Shown in pieces: positions 25,940 through 33,333 of a DNA stretch of 64,000 bases (the first letter of the stretch is position 1; each line of letters begins with the position of its first letter). The notes below the pieces were generated by a model, which saw nothing but the letters and a program-made list of their open reading frames with translations, was not told the DNA's origin and searched no databases. A program made the translations under genes and the position numbers. Origin of the DNA: Cytophagaceae bacterium SCN 52-12 (GTDB lineage: Bacteria; Bacteroidota; Bacteroidia; Cytophagales; Spirosomataceae); the NCBI GenBank assembly GCA_001724175.1, contig MEDT01000042.1:1-64000 (forward strand), read 5' to 3'.

Positions 25940-26998
25940 TTGAAGTTGGCAGGGATAAAAAATACAGCGCGGGCCGCAGGGCTGGCATTATGGCTGGCTG
26001 CCTGCAACGCCGGGAAAACGGATATCCCGCCGGCAGAAACGCCGCTGGTACGTATTCCTGCCAACTTCCCTTCCCCCCGGCTCAACGCCGACAATCCCCT
26101 GACCCCGGAGGGCGTGGCCCTGGGCAGGCAGCTCTTTTACGACAAACGGCTTTCCGGGAACAACCGTATAGCTTGTGCCTCCTGCCACGACCCGGCAAAA
26201 TCGTTTAGCGACGGCGTAGCTTTAACGAGCGCGGGTGTAACCGGAACACCCCTGCTCAGGCATTCCCCCGCTCTTATTAACCTTGCCTGGGCCAATACGG
26301 GTCTCTTTTGGGACGGCGGCTCCACCAATCTCGAATCCCAGGCGCTGGCGCCGCTCAGAGCCGAAGACGAAATGCACCAGGACCTGGTAGAACTGGTGGA
26401 AGAGCTAAGCGCTGTACCGGATTATGTCTCCGGGTTCAGGAAGGCCTTCAATGATGATATCCGTCCCGGCTATGTGATGATGGCATTAGCGCAGTTTCAA
26501 AGGACACTCGTATCTGCGGATTCACGTTACGACAAATTTGTCAGAAGAGAGGACGATGAAGACCTGTCTCCTATGGAGAAAGAAGGACTTCTTTTAGTCC
26601 GGCAGAAATGTCAGTCCTGCCACAGCACCGACCTGTTCACCGATTTTTTGTATCATAACAACGGCCTTGATCCGGTATTCCCGGCTGAGTCTTATGACGG
26701 GTTATATACGGGCCGCTACAGGATAACCTACGACAGGCAAGACATGGGAGCCTACAAAACCCCGACGCTAAGAAACCTGAAATTCACCGCCCCGTTTATG
26801 CATGACGGAAGGTTTTCGACACTAAAACAGGTAATAGACCACTATTCGGAGGGGGTCAGGTCTTCCGAAACGCTTTCACCTTTCATACCTGAAAACGGGT
26901 TCCGGTTTAGCGAAAGAGAGAAAGAAGCGGTTCTTGCCTTCCTGGAAACCCTTACGGATGCAGCTTATACCGTAAACCCCGGTTTTACCGCACCATAA
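25940..26998 (+). CDS. Di-heme cytochrome c peroxidase/MbnH family enzyme, copy 2 (TTG start)
   Basis: The 352-aa protein must start at TTG 25940, because a stop lies at 25928-25930 and no ATG or GTG precedes the lipoprotein signal GLALWLAACN. Heme motifs are CASCH (Cys79, Cys82, His83) and CQSCH (Cys224, Cys227, His228). FWDGGSTNLESQALAPL and KTPTLRNLKFTAPFMHDGRF are superfamily hallmarks. It is expected to act on the MbnP copy encoded 9 bp upstream, making a post-translational Trp modification. A general peroxidase role cannot be excluded. Confidence 0.87.
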   Translation: MKLAGIKNTARAAGLALWLAACNAGKTDIPPAETPLVRIPANFPSPRLNADNPLTPEGVALGRQLFYDKRLSGNNRIACASCHDPAKSFSDGVALTSAGVTGTPLLRHSPALINLAWANTGLFWDGGSTNLESQALAPLRAEDEMHQDLVELVEELSAVPDYVSGFRKAFNDDIRPGYVMMALAQFQRTLVSADSRYDKFVRREDDEDLSPMEKEGLLLVRQKCQSCHSTDLFTDFLYHNNGLDPVFPAESYDGLYTGRYRITYDRQDMGAYKTPTLRNLKFTAPFMHDGRFSTLKQVIDHYSEGVRSSETLSPFIPENGFRFSEREKEAVLAFLETLTDAAYTVNPGFTAP

Positions 26999-27062
26999 CG
27001 AATCACGCAGGTTATCCGCATCAAATTGTCTGAGAGAATAGCACCCATGTAAGGTAAATCCG

Positions 27063-27070
27063 TAATTTTG
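27063..27070 (+). promoter_or_regulatory. Candidate -7 promoter element
   Basis: TAATTTTG matches TAnnTTTG exactly, 39 bp before the ATG at 27109. No TTG is found at the usual distance upstream. It overlaps the GTG at 27070 and so excludes that codon as a start. Confidence 0.35.
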
Positions 27071-27108
27071 TGGCGTTTTTATTTAGGCACGTAAGAGATC
27101 CTGATGAT

Positions 27109-27438
27109 ATGAGAACTTCCGATCAAGCTACAGAGTCCTGGCTTCAGCGTTTGAAGGAAAAATGGTCCCTTTCCAGCTATTGGCAGGTAGTAGCGGTGTT
27201 GGTAGTATTTTCGCTGGCAGGCTCATCGGTAGTGGCGCTGCGTAAATGGCTGTTTGAAATTCTTGCCTATACTGACCAGACGCCCATGTGGCTGAAAGTC
27301 ATTACTTATCTCGCCTTCGTATTTCCGGCTTACCAGGTTCTGCTGTTGTTCTATGGGTTCATCCTGGGCCAGTTTCATTTTTTCTGGTCGAAGGAAAAGC
27401 GCATGATCCAGTGGGTAGCAAAGAAGGTTTCAAGGTAG
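27109..27438 (+). CDS. Small integral membrane protein, DUF6787-like
   Basis: The 109-aa product has a short cytoplasmic helix (SWLQRLKEKWSLSSYWQ) and two hydrophobic segments: VVAVLVVFSLAGSSVVALRKW and LKVITYLAFVFPAYQVLLLFYGFILGQF. It ends FHFFWSKEKRMIQWVAKK. Small proteins with the same K-W-x-FWxxEKRM pattern are common in Bacteroidota; I recall them as DUF6787, sometimes mislabelled as diacylglyceryl transferase. Function is unknown. ATG 27109 was preferred over GTG 27070 because the latter lies in a promoter element. It is monocistronic and converges on the ferredoxin gene. Confidence 0.65.
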   Translation: MRTSDQATESWLQRLKEKWSLSSYWQVVAVLVVFSLAGSSVVALRKWLFEILAYTDQTPMWLKVITYLAFVFPAYQVLLLFYGFILGQFHFFWSKEKRMIQWVAKKVSR

Positions 27439-27480
27439 AGATCAGTCTTTCACCGCCCAAAGCCGCTATGACCGGCAGGC

Positions 27481-27825
27481 TCAGTAGTGATCGGCTCCCA
27501 GCAGCTCCAGGGAAATTCCCTGCAGATACCTACCGGGCATCAGCTGGCAAGAAAGCCTGCTCCGGGGTGTCGCGTCGGGAATGACATCCAGCGTTTCCAG
27601 CTCCTGCCACCCGGGTTCGGGCAGCCGGTCCAGCCCGTCGACAATCTTACAATGGCAGTCGGCGCATAATCCCATTCCTCCGCAGGTCGCACGCATTTTA
27701 TAGCTGAAAGTTTTCAGCACTTCCATCAGGTTATACTCCGCATCCCCGGGGATTTCTATATTCCGGACATTCCCGCTCCGGTCTTTGATGGTCAGCCTAA
27801 CCGGCTCAGAATCCGTGAACGCCAT
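27481..27825 (-). CDS. 2Fe-2S ferredoxin, adrenodoxin type
   Basis: The 114-aa protein has the ligand pattern C-x5-C-x2-C-x35-C: Cys48, Cys54, Cys57 and Cys93 (ATCGGMGLCADCHC, then RSRLSCQL). Its fold is beta-grasp with the cluster loop in the middle. It is a soluble electron carrier. Its ATG overlaps the end of the ferredoxin-NADP reductase gene by 20 bp, so the two are translationally coupled and probably functional partners. Confidence 0.9.
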   Translation of the reverse strand: MAFTDSEPVRLTIKDRSGNVRNIEIPGDAEYNLMEVLKTFSYKMRATCGGMGLCADCHCKIVDGLDRLPEPGWQELETLDVIPDATPRSRLSCQLMPGRYLQGISLELLGADHY

Positions 27826-28819
27826 AAACCGTGGTATATTTAAAAGTCCTTTTCTTATCGGGGTATACGATATGGAAGGCGCTTTGCGCCATCAGAGCCG
27901 CTTCGTGGAAGCCGCATAATATCAGCTTCAGCTTGCCGGGATAGGTATTGATATCGCCGATAGCAAAAATACCGGGTACATTGGTAGCATAATCGAAAGT
28001 GTTTACCTCTATCGCCGCATGATGCAGGTTGAGCCCCCATTCTGCAATCGGGCCGAGCCTGGGCGTCAGCCCGAAAAGCGGAATAAAGAAGTCGGCCTTA
28101 ATGCCGCCGGCCGAGCCGTCGGCATGCTCCAGCCGCACAGCCTCGAGGTGATCCTCTCCTACAAGACCGGTCACATTGGTCCGGAGCAGCAGGTCTATTT
28201 TTCCTTCACCAGCCAGGTCGAACACCTTCCCGGCCGAATCGGGAGCTCCCCTGAAAGAATCGGAACGGTGAACCAGCGTTACCCTTTCGGCGATACCGCT
28301 GAGAAAGAGCGTCCAGTCAAGAGCAGAGTCGCCGCCGCCCGCGATCACGACGTGCCTGTCGCGGTAGATCTCCGTATTCCTGATGAAATAATTAACTCCC
28401 CTTCCTTCAAACCGCGCCAGGTTTTTCAGCTCCGGCTTCCGGGGTTCGAAGCACCCGAGACCGCCCGCTATAACGATAACCCTGGCTTCTACAATGGAAT
28501 TTTCGCTCGTCCTGATGAGGAATTCACCGGTTTCCAGCTTGATCACTTCCTCTACCTTTTCACCAAGCGTAAAGGTCGGCCTGAAAGGAGCTATTTGTTC
28601 CTTCAGGTTTTCGATCAGCTCCTGGGCATTGATAGCCGGGAAGCCCGGGATGTCGTAAATAGGCTTCTGCGGATAAATTTCAGACAGCTGGCCACCCACC
28701 TGCGGCAGCACGTCGATCAGGTGGCAGCGCATTTTCAGCAGCCCTGCTTCAAAAACAGCGAACAGCCCTACCGGACCTGCTCCTATAATGCATACATCTG
28801 TGATTACTTTATTTTCCAT
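27806..28819 (-). CDS. Ferredoxin-NADP reductase, thioredoxin-reductase-like type
   Basis: The 337-aa flavoprotein starts MENKVITDVCIIGAGPVG (ATG 28819); the longer frame from 28858 adds a polar tail before the FAD motif and was rejected. GAGPVG at residues 13-18 binds FAD, VVIAGGGDSALDW binds NAD(P)H, and ATNVPGIFAIGDINTYPGK is the second FAD segment. There is no CxxC redox motif, which separates this branch (bacterial type 2 FNR) from thioredoxin reductase. It would move electrons between NADPH and the ferredoxin encoded by the overlapping gene. Confidence 0.88.
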   Translation of the reverse strand: MENKVITDVCIIGAGPVGLFAVFEAGLLKMRCHLIDVLPQVGGQLSEIYPQKPIYDIPGFPAINAQELIENLKEQIAPFRPTFTLGEKVEEVIKLETGEFLIRTSENSIVEARVIVIAGGLGCFEPRKPELKNLARFEGRGVNYFIRNTEIYRDRHVVIAGGGDSALDWTLFLSGIAERVTLVHRSDSFRGAPDSAGKVFDLAGEGKIDLLLRTNVTGLVGEDHLEAVRLEHADGSAGGIKADFFIPLFGLTPRLGPIAEWGLNLHHAAIEVNTFDYATNVPGIFAIGDINTYPGKLKLILCGFHEAALMAQSAFHIVYPDKKRTFKYTTVYGVHGF

Positions 28820-28944
28820 TTCCTTATCGTTTTGATGCGAATTTGGGACGGAAAACAAAGGTTATCAAACGATTAATCGTTATATCCCATTACTTTTGGT
28901 TATGGAGCCCGGATAGAAGTATCGGGAAGCAGCGCCTTCAGCCA

Positions 28945-29886
28945 TCACGGTTCCAGGGAGATGGCCAGCTCCTGCCTTCGTGTGCCCGGGGAAGATACAA
29001 GGATGGAGCCCGCCGTCAGCGTTATCTCCCGCCATTCATGCGGGTTCCTGGCAAATGCTGCGGTCTGAACCTGCACGAGCTTCTGCTGCGGCCCCAGGTG
29101 GCGCACCAGGTTTTCATGATTATGGCCCGACAGGATCAGTTTCAGGGAAGGGTGGCCCGACAAAATATCATAGAGCTCGCTGCCCGCCGTGTCCTTCCCG
29201 AAGGGGATATGCATCAAGACGATTTCTACGTCGTCTTTCGATTCGTTCAGCTGCTCTTTCAGCCACTCCAGCTGGATCCGGTCGAGATAGGGCGGCTTGC
29301 CTTTTTCATATTCTCCCGCGGAGTTATACCCGTTATCGAGAAAGATAAGCCTGTATTGTGTTCCCCCGGCTGTCAATAACCTGCTGTAATAAGTCCCCTC
29401 ACCAAAGGCCTGGGCAGAGCGGATCCAGGCGGCCCGCGCTTTACCCGCAATCCGCTGGGATGAAGTCATCCGCTCCCCGTCCCACCCGTACGCAGCAATG
29501 TCATGATTGCCCAGGTTCAGAAAAACCGGTATCGGGTAGCTGTTGATAAGCCGGGCAAATCTTTCGATCTGGTAAACCTGTTCCTCGCCAGTCGCAGTTG
29601 CCGCCCCGTAAAAATCTATCATATCTCCTGTAATTGCCGCAAAACGGGTACTTTTTGAGGTCGACAGGGAGTCCAGCATCTTCTTCAGCGGGCCGATGCC
29701 GTTCCCGTAATGCTTTCTCAGCCGGATTATATCGGGATGGCAGTGCTCGAGTCCGAAAATAAGATGCGTATCGGTGATATGCACAAATGACACCGTGTCG
29801 GATTGGGCAGAAGCGGGCCGCGGAAACGATATCGTAAAAAGACCGCAAGCCAATGCGGACAGGCGGAGGAGCCGGGAAAAATTCAT
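28945..29886 (-). CDS. Secreted metallophosphoesterase
   Basis: The 313-aa protein has a signal peptide ending in ASAQ (near residue 28). The calcineurin-like motifs occur in order: ITDTHL (DxH), ITGDMID (GDxxD), LGNHDIA (GNHD), VLMHIPFG and LSGHNHEN (GHxH). It is a periplasmic or secreted two-metal phosphoesterase. It lies 26 bp downstream of the purple-acid-phosphatase-like gene on the same strand, so the two form a phosphate-release pair. The substrate is not readable. Confidence 0.88.
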   Translation of the reverse strand: MNFSRLLRLSALACGLFTISFPRPASAQSDTVSFVHITDTHLIFGLEHCHPDIIRLRKHYGNGIGPLKKMLDSLSTSKSTRFAAITGDMIDFYGAATATGEEQVYQIERFARLINSYPIPVFLNLGNHDIAAYGWDGERMTSSQRIAGKARAAWIRSAQAFGEGTYYSRLLTAGGTQYRLIFLDNGYNSAGEYEKGKPPYLDRIQLEWLKEQLNESKDDVEIVLMHIPFGKDTAGSELYDILSGHPSLKLILSGHNHENLVRHLGPQQKLVQVQTAAFARNPHEWREITLTAGSILVSSPGTRRQELAISLEP

Positions 29887-29912
29887 AAGTTGTAAAAGGG
29901 TTTGTTTTTAAT

Positions 29913-31085
29913 TTACTTTTGAGGATGCAGCTCCAGGGAATCGGTTACCTTTCCCTGCTGGTCGACCACTTCTATCAGCAGCTTCCGGTCATCCGCCTTA
30001 GCCCTGAGCAATGCATTGTTCGAATTGACCAAAACCGGGAATTTGTGGTTGCCGGCGGTAGCTGCCACCTTCATATGGCGGTGCAGGTGTCCGCTGAGCA
30101 TTACCTGGGCCCCCGCGTCATTCAGCAGCGGTACAAACTTGGCAGCGACCTCGCCTTCTCCGTGCCAGCCGCCGAAGGGCGGCATATGGCATATCACGAC
30201 CTTGTAAGGCGCGTTCACATATTCCGGCCGTTTCAGGGCTTCCTTCAGCCATTCGGCCTGTTCCGACCGGTAATGATCCATATTGACGATGCCTGAGTAT
30301 TCTATGTCCGAATCGGGCTTGTCTTCGCCGCAATCCAGCACGACAAAACAAATGGGTCCCCTTCGAACGAGGTAATACAGGTTGCCCGTCGAGGTCGGGA
30401 AATAGTCGGGGAACGGGCTTGCATACTGGCCTCTTGTTTCATGGTTCCCGCGGGCGTAGTACATCGGGACCTCGCCTGCAAAAACTTTCGTACCCGTATC
30501 CATAAAATCGGTAAACATCTGGTCTTCCGTGCGAAGGTCGTTCGCCATATCCCCGTTGAAAAACACGAGGTCCGTTTTCTTCAGATCCAGGTAGCCCAGG
30601 AGCTTTTCCATCACGTCATTACGTCCGTGTATATCGTTCACAACTCCGAAAATAACTTCTTTCTGATCCGGCCTGCCGGTGGTAAAGCGGAGCGGCGCGA
30701 CACGGTATACCTGGGTAGCTGCCACATCGCCGTACAGCACTTTGGCTCCCACGTGGCTGAGCACTTCCCGGGAATATACGCGGTAGCGGTAGGCGGTTCC
30801 CGGCGTAAGGCCTTTCAGCGTCACCTTGTGCAGCTTCGAAATATTTTTAAAGCCGTGGGAGCTGGCAAAAAACCGGGGGCGCTCCTTCTGGTAAAAGTGG
30901 GTGCTGTCATCAGGCGCCAGCTCTACCCAGCCCGTTGCCTCCGAGTCTGTTGTCCAGACAATCGTCACACCGGTATCGTGAAGCGCCTGCAGGTAAGGGC
31001 CGTGCGTAATTTTGATGTTACTTTGGGAGAAAGCAGGCAGAGCGGCTAAAAGCCCGGCCGCAAAAAGCAATATTTTTCCCCGCAT
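29913..31085 (-). CDS. Purple acid phosphatase-like metallophosphoesterase with N-terminal FN3-like domain
   Basis: The 390-aa protein starts at ATG 31085 with the signal MRGKILLFAAGLLAALPAFSQ; the frame continues to 31148 but lacks a signal there. An N-terminal fibronectin-like domain (ITHGPYLQALHDTGVTIVWTT, about 25-125) is typical of purple acid phosphatases. The catalytic domain follows: VVNDIHGRND, FFNGDMAND, YYARGNHETRG, VVICHMPPFGGWHGEG, MLSGHLHRH. It would release phosphate from esters outside the inner membrane. It is the first gene of a two-gene minus-strand unit. Confidence 0.88.
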   Translation of the reverse strand: MRGKILLFAAGLLAALPAFSQSNIKITHGPYLQALHDTGVTIVWTTDSEATGWVELAPDDSTHFYQKERPRFFASSHGFKNISKLHKVTLKGLTPGTAYRYRVYSREVLSHVGAKVLYGDVAATQVYRVAPLRFTTGRPDQKEVIFGVVNDIHGRNDVMEKLLGYLDLKKTDLVFFNGDMANDLRTEDQMFTDFMDTGTKVFAGEVPMYYARGNHETRGQYASPFPDYFPTSTGNLYYLVRRGPICFVVLDCGEDKPDSDIEYSGIVNMDHYRSEQAEWLKEALKRPEYVNAPYKVVICHMPPFGGWHGEGEVAAKFVPLLNDAGAQVMLSGHLHRHMKVAATAGNHKFPVLVNSNNALLRAKADDRKLLIEVVDQQGKVTDSLELHPQK

Positions 31086-31211
31086 TTTACAATGGTTTAC
31101 GAAAGATGTAAGGCAGATCATTCTGTAAAAGTAGAAAACCCGTGTCATTTTACCATCAGGCCGTCAGCTCTTAAAGAAAAACGGGCAACGCATTGCCGGA
31201 TTGACAGGCGA

Positions 31212-31242
31212 TTGAATGTTTTAACTAAAAATTGTTACTTTG
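31212..31242 (+). promoter_or_regulatory. Candidate promoter for the first sigma/FecR unit
   Basis: TTG at 31212-31214 is followed after 20 bp by TTACTTTG at 31235-31242, one mismatch from TAnnTTTG. The sigma factor ATG is 53 bp downstream. Confidence 0.4.
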
Positions 31243-31295
31243 CATATAGCTCGGTCAAATTGCCATTGCTTCCGTTCATGTACCCATAACCCGGC

Positions 31296-31892
31296 ATGCG
31301 TCCCAAACTGATCCTACAAGAAGACCCGGTAAGCCCGCTGTGGCAGCTGCTCTGTTCGGGAGATAAGGACGCGTTCGGTCAGATTACCGAAAATTGTTAC
31401 AAGCCGCTGTACCACTACGGCACGAAATTTACTGATGACCGCGAGCTGATTAAAGATTGCCTCCAGGACCTTTTCCTCGATATATGGGAAAAGCGCGCTC
31501 ATTTATCTGGGGTCGCAAATCCGCGTCCCTACCTCTTCCAGGCTTTTCGCAACAATCTCCTGCGCCGCACGAGAAGGGTATCCAGGTTTTCGGAAATCGG
31601 GGCGGAGGATGAGCTGGAGTTCAGCTCTTTCTCTTATGAAGCGGAATGGATCCACCGGGAAACGGAAGCAGGTCTCGAACAGAAGCTTCAGCTCGTGATG
31701 AAGCAGCTTCCCAAGCGCCAGAGGGAAGCGCTGTACCTGCGTTATTACGAGAACCTCACCTATGAAGAAATCGCAGATGTAATGGGATTACGGCGTCAGG
31801 CTGTAGCCAATTACCTCCAGTACGGGATACAGAAGCTGCGGGATTACTGGCAGCAGGTAGTAATCTCGCTGGTTTTACTCCTGGCAAGCTAA
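31296..31892 (+). CDS. ECF RNA polymerase sigma factor (unit A)
   Basis: The 198-aa protein has sigma region 2 (about 25-95; YGTKFTDDRELIKDCLQDLFLDIWEKR) and region 4 (about 130-185; LPKRQREALYLRYYENLTYEEIADVMGL with a helix-turn-helix). It belongs to the ECF group that partners with FecR-type anti-sigma factors to control SusC/SusD operons. The fecR gene follows after 113 bp, then susC, susD and an esterase gene. It would drive the downstream operon once the glycan signal passes through the STN domain of the receptor. Confidence 0.92.
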   Translation: MRPKLILQEDPVSPLWQLLCSGDKDAFGQITENCYKPLYHYGTKFTDDRELIKDCLQDLFLDIWEKRAHLSGVANPRPYLFQAFRNNLLRRTRRVSRFSEIGAEDELEFSSFSYEAEWIHRETEAGLEQKLQLVMKQLPKRQREALYLRYYENLTYEEIADVMGLRRQAVANYLQYGIQKLRDYWQQVVISLVLLLAS

Positions 31893-32005
31893 TTTCATCA
31901 CAGCCTGCATTTGTAAACTACAATTTTTTGCAAAAAAATTCCCGCCGCCGTGGGTACTATCATGCCGCCAGGTACTCTTCCCGGTGTATCACAACCTGCC
32001 GTTGA

Positions 32006-33127
32006 ATGGACGACTACAGAGAATTAAAACCGGAAGACCTGGTGGAAGACCCTGCTTTCAGGGCATGGGTGTATCACGGAACAGGCGCCGAAGCCTGGAA
32101 CGAGTGGGTGAATGAGCATCCCGACCATGCCCAGGCTGCCGACCTCGCGCGAAATATACTGGCTTCAGTCAGGGGAGAGCTTGACAGCTTTCCCGGATCC
32201 GAAGTAAAAAACAGGGTTCAGCGCATACTGGAGTCTCTGGATGCCGGAAGATCCGGCACTCATCCGGCCGATCGTTCCGCAAATCACCGGGACCGGCGGC
32301 TTTGGTGGCAGGCTGCTGCAGCCGGGTTAGTCCTGGCAGCGGGGCTGGGGGCGCTTATTTACACCCGGTTACCCGAAGCGCCCGCAGAAAAGAAAAGCGT
32401 GGCATTCGTCCGCGCTCCCGGAACATCCGATCAGACCCACCTGGAAATTGTCAACGATTCCGAAAGCCCCAGGCTGGTGAACCTGCCCGACGGCAGCTCG
32501 GTTTTATTAAAGCGCGCCTCGGGTATCCGCTTTCCCAGGCAATTCGCCGTCGCGAAGCGGGAGGTCGAGCTTTCGGGCGAAGCGTTTTTTGAAGTAAAGA
32601 AGAATCCTGAGCATCCGTTCTTTGTATACGCAGGCCAGATGGTTACCCGGGTGATCGGCACCAGCTTTACGATCAGGTCCTACCAAAGCGACGCAACCGC
32701 GAAAATACGGGTGAAAACGGGGAAAGTGTCGGTTTGGGCAGCAGAAACCGTGCTTACGGCGTCACAGGAGCCTTCGACCGGTATTCAAGAGCTGGTCCTT
32801 GAGCCCAACCAGCAGGCTGAATTCTCCCGCTCGGACCTGAAATTTGCCTTGCTCGAAAACGACAGACCGGAAGTCGCGCCGATACCCATCGAGCAAATGA
32901 GCTTCGAATTCAGGAGAACCGCAGTTTCGGACGTATTTGAAGCCATCAGGACCGCCTACCAGGTAGACATCCGGTATGATGCCGGCCTCCTCAGGCGCTG
33001 CTCCGTTACTGCCTCGCTGGGCGATGAGCCGCTCACCGAAAAGCTCAACATGATCTGCGAGGTAATCGGGGCTACCTACAGGGAGAAAAACGGAAAAATC
33101 TATATAGAGGCGGGTGGCTGCGAATAA
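32006..33127 (+). CDS. FecR-type anti-sigma factor (unit A)
   Basis: The 373-aa protein has a cytoplasmic N-terminus (about 1-98; DPAFRAWVYHGTGAEAWNEWVNEHPDH), one membrane helix (about 100-119; WWQAAAAGLVLAAGLGALIY) and a periplasmic FecR domain (VNLPDGSSVLLKRASGIRFP, VELSGEAFFEVKKNPEHPF, VIGTSFTIRSY). A C-terminal DUF4974-like domain follows (SVTASLGDEPLTEKLNMICEVIGATYREKNGKIYIE). It holds the sigma factor inactive until the STN domain of the downstream SusC signals. A structured leader lies between this gene and susC. Confidence 0.92.
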   Translation: MDDYRELKPEDLVEDPAFRAWVYHGTGAEAWNEWVNEHPDHAQAADLARNILASVRGELDSFPGSEVKNRVQRILESLDAGRSGTHPADRSANHRDRRLWWQAAAAGLVLAAGLGALIYTRLPEAPAEKKSVAFVRAPGTSDQTHLEIVNDSESPRLVNLPDGSSVLLKRASGIRFPRQFAVAKREVELSGEAFFEVKKNPEHPFFVYAGQMVTRVIGTSFTIRSYQSDATAKIRVKTGKVSVWAAETVLTASQEPSTGIQELVLEPNQQAEFSRSDLKFALLENDRPEVAPIPIEQMSFEFRRTAVSDVFEAIRTAYQVDIRYDAGLLRRCSVTASLGDEPLTEKLNMICEVIGATYREKNGKIYIEAGGCE

Positions 33128-33200
33128 CTCCCCGGATTTGCGAAATTCTATGTTCCACTTTAAACGTCCTGCTCATATGCTTTAAAATCTCCATAAAAAA

Positions 33201-33323
33201 ACCGGAAATGCTGGTAACATTCCCGGTCCCGATAGAATCGTAATGTCCTCCGGTAGTCTGGTAAACTACGGCCCTCAAGGGCCGGGAGGATAGGTTAGCT
33301 AACTCTGGTAAATCACCTAACCT
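33201..33323 (+). promoter_or_regulatory. Structured susC leader with three CTGGTAA-loop hairpins (unit A)
   Basis: The fecR-susC gap contains CTGGTAA at 33211, 33258 and 33305, exactly 47 bp apart. The first sits in a hairpin with stems ACCGG/CCGGT and AATG/CATT split by one mismatch (33201-33227). The second is the loop of GTAGT/ACTAC (33253-33269), joined directly to GGCCCT/AGGGCC (33270-33283); both are closed by TCCTCC/GGAGGA (33246-33290), forming a compact three-way junction. The third lies in the loop of AGGTTAG/CTAACCT (33292-33323). A relative of the first hairpin precedes the other STN-type susC gene. Confidence 0.65.
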
Positions 33324-33333
33324 TGACAAATTT

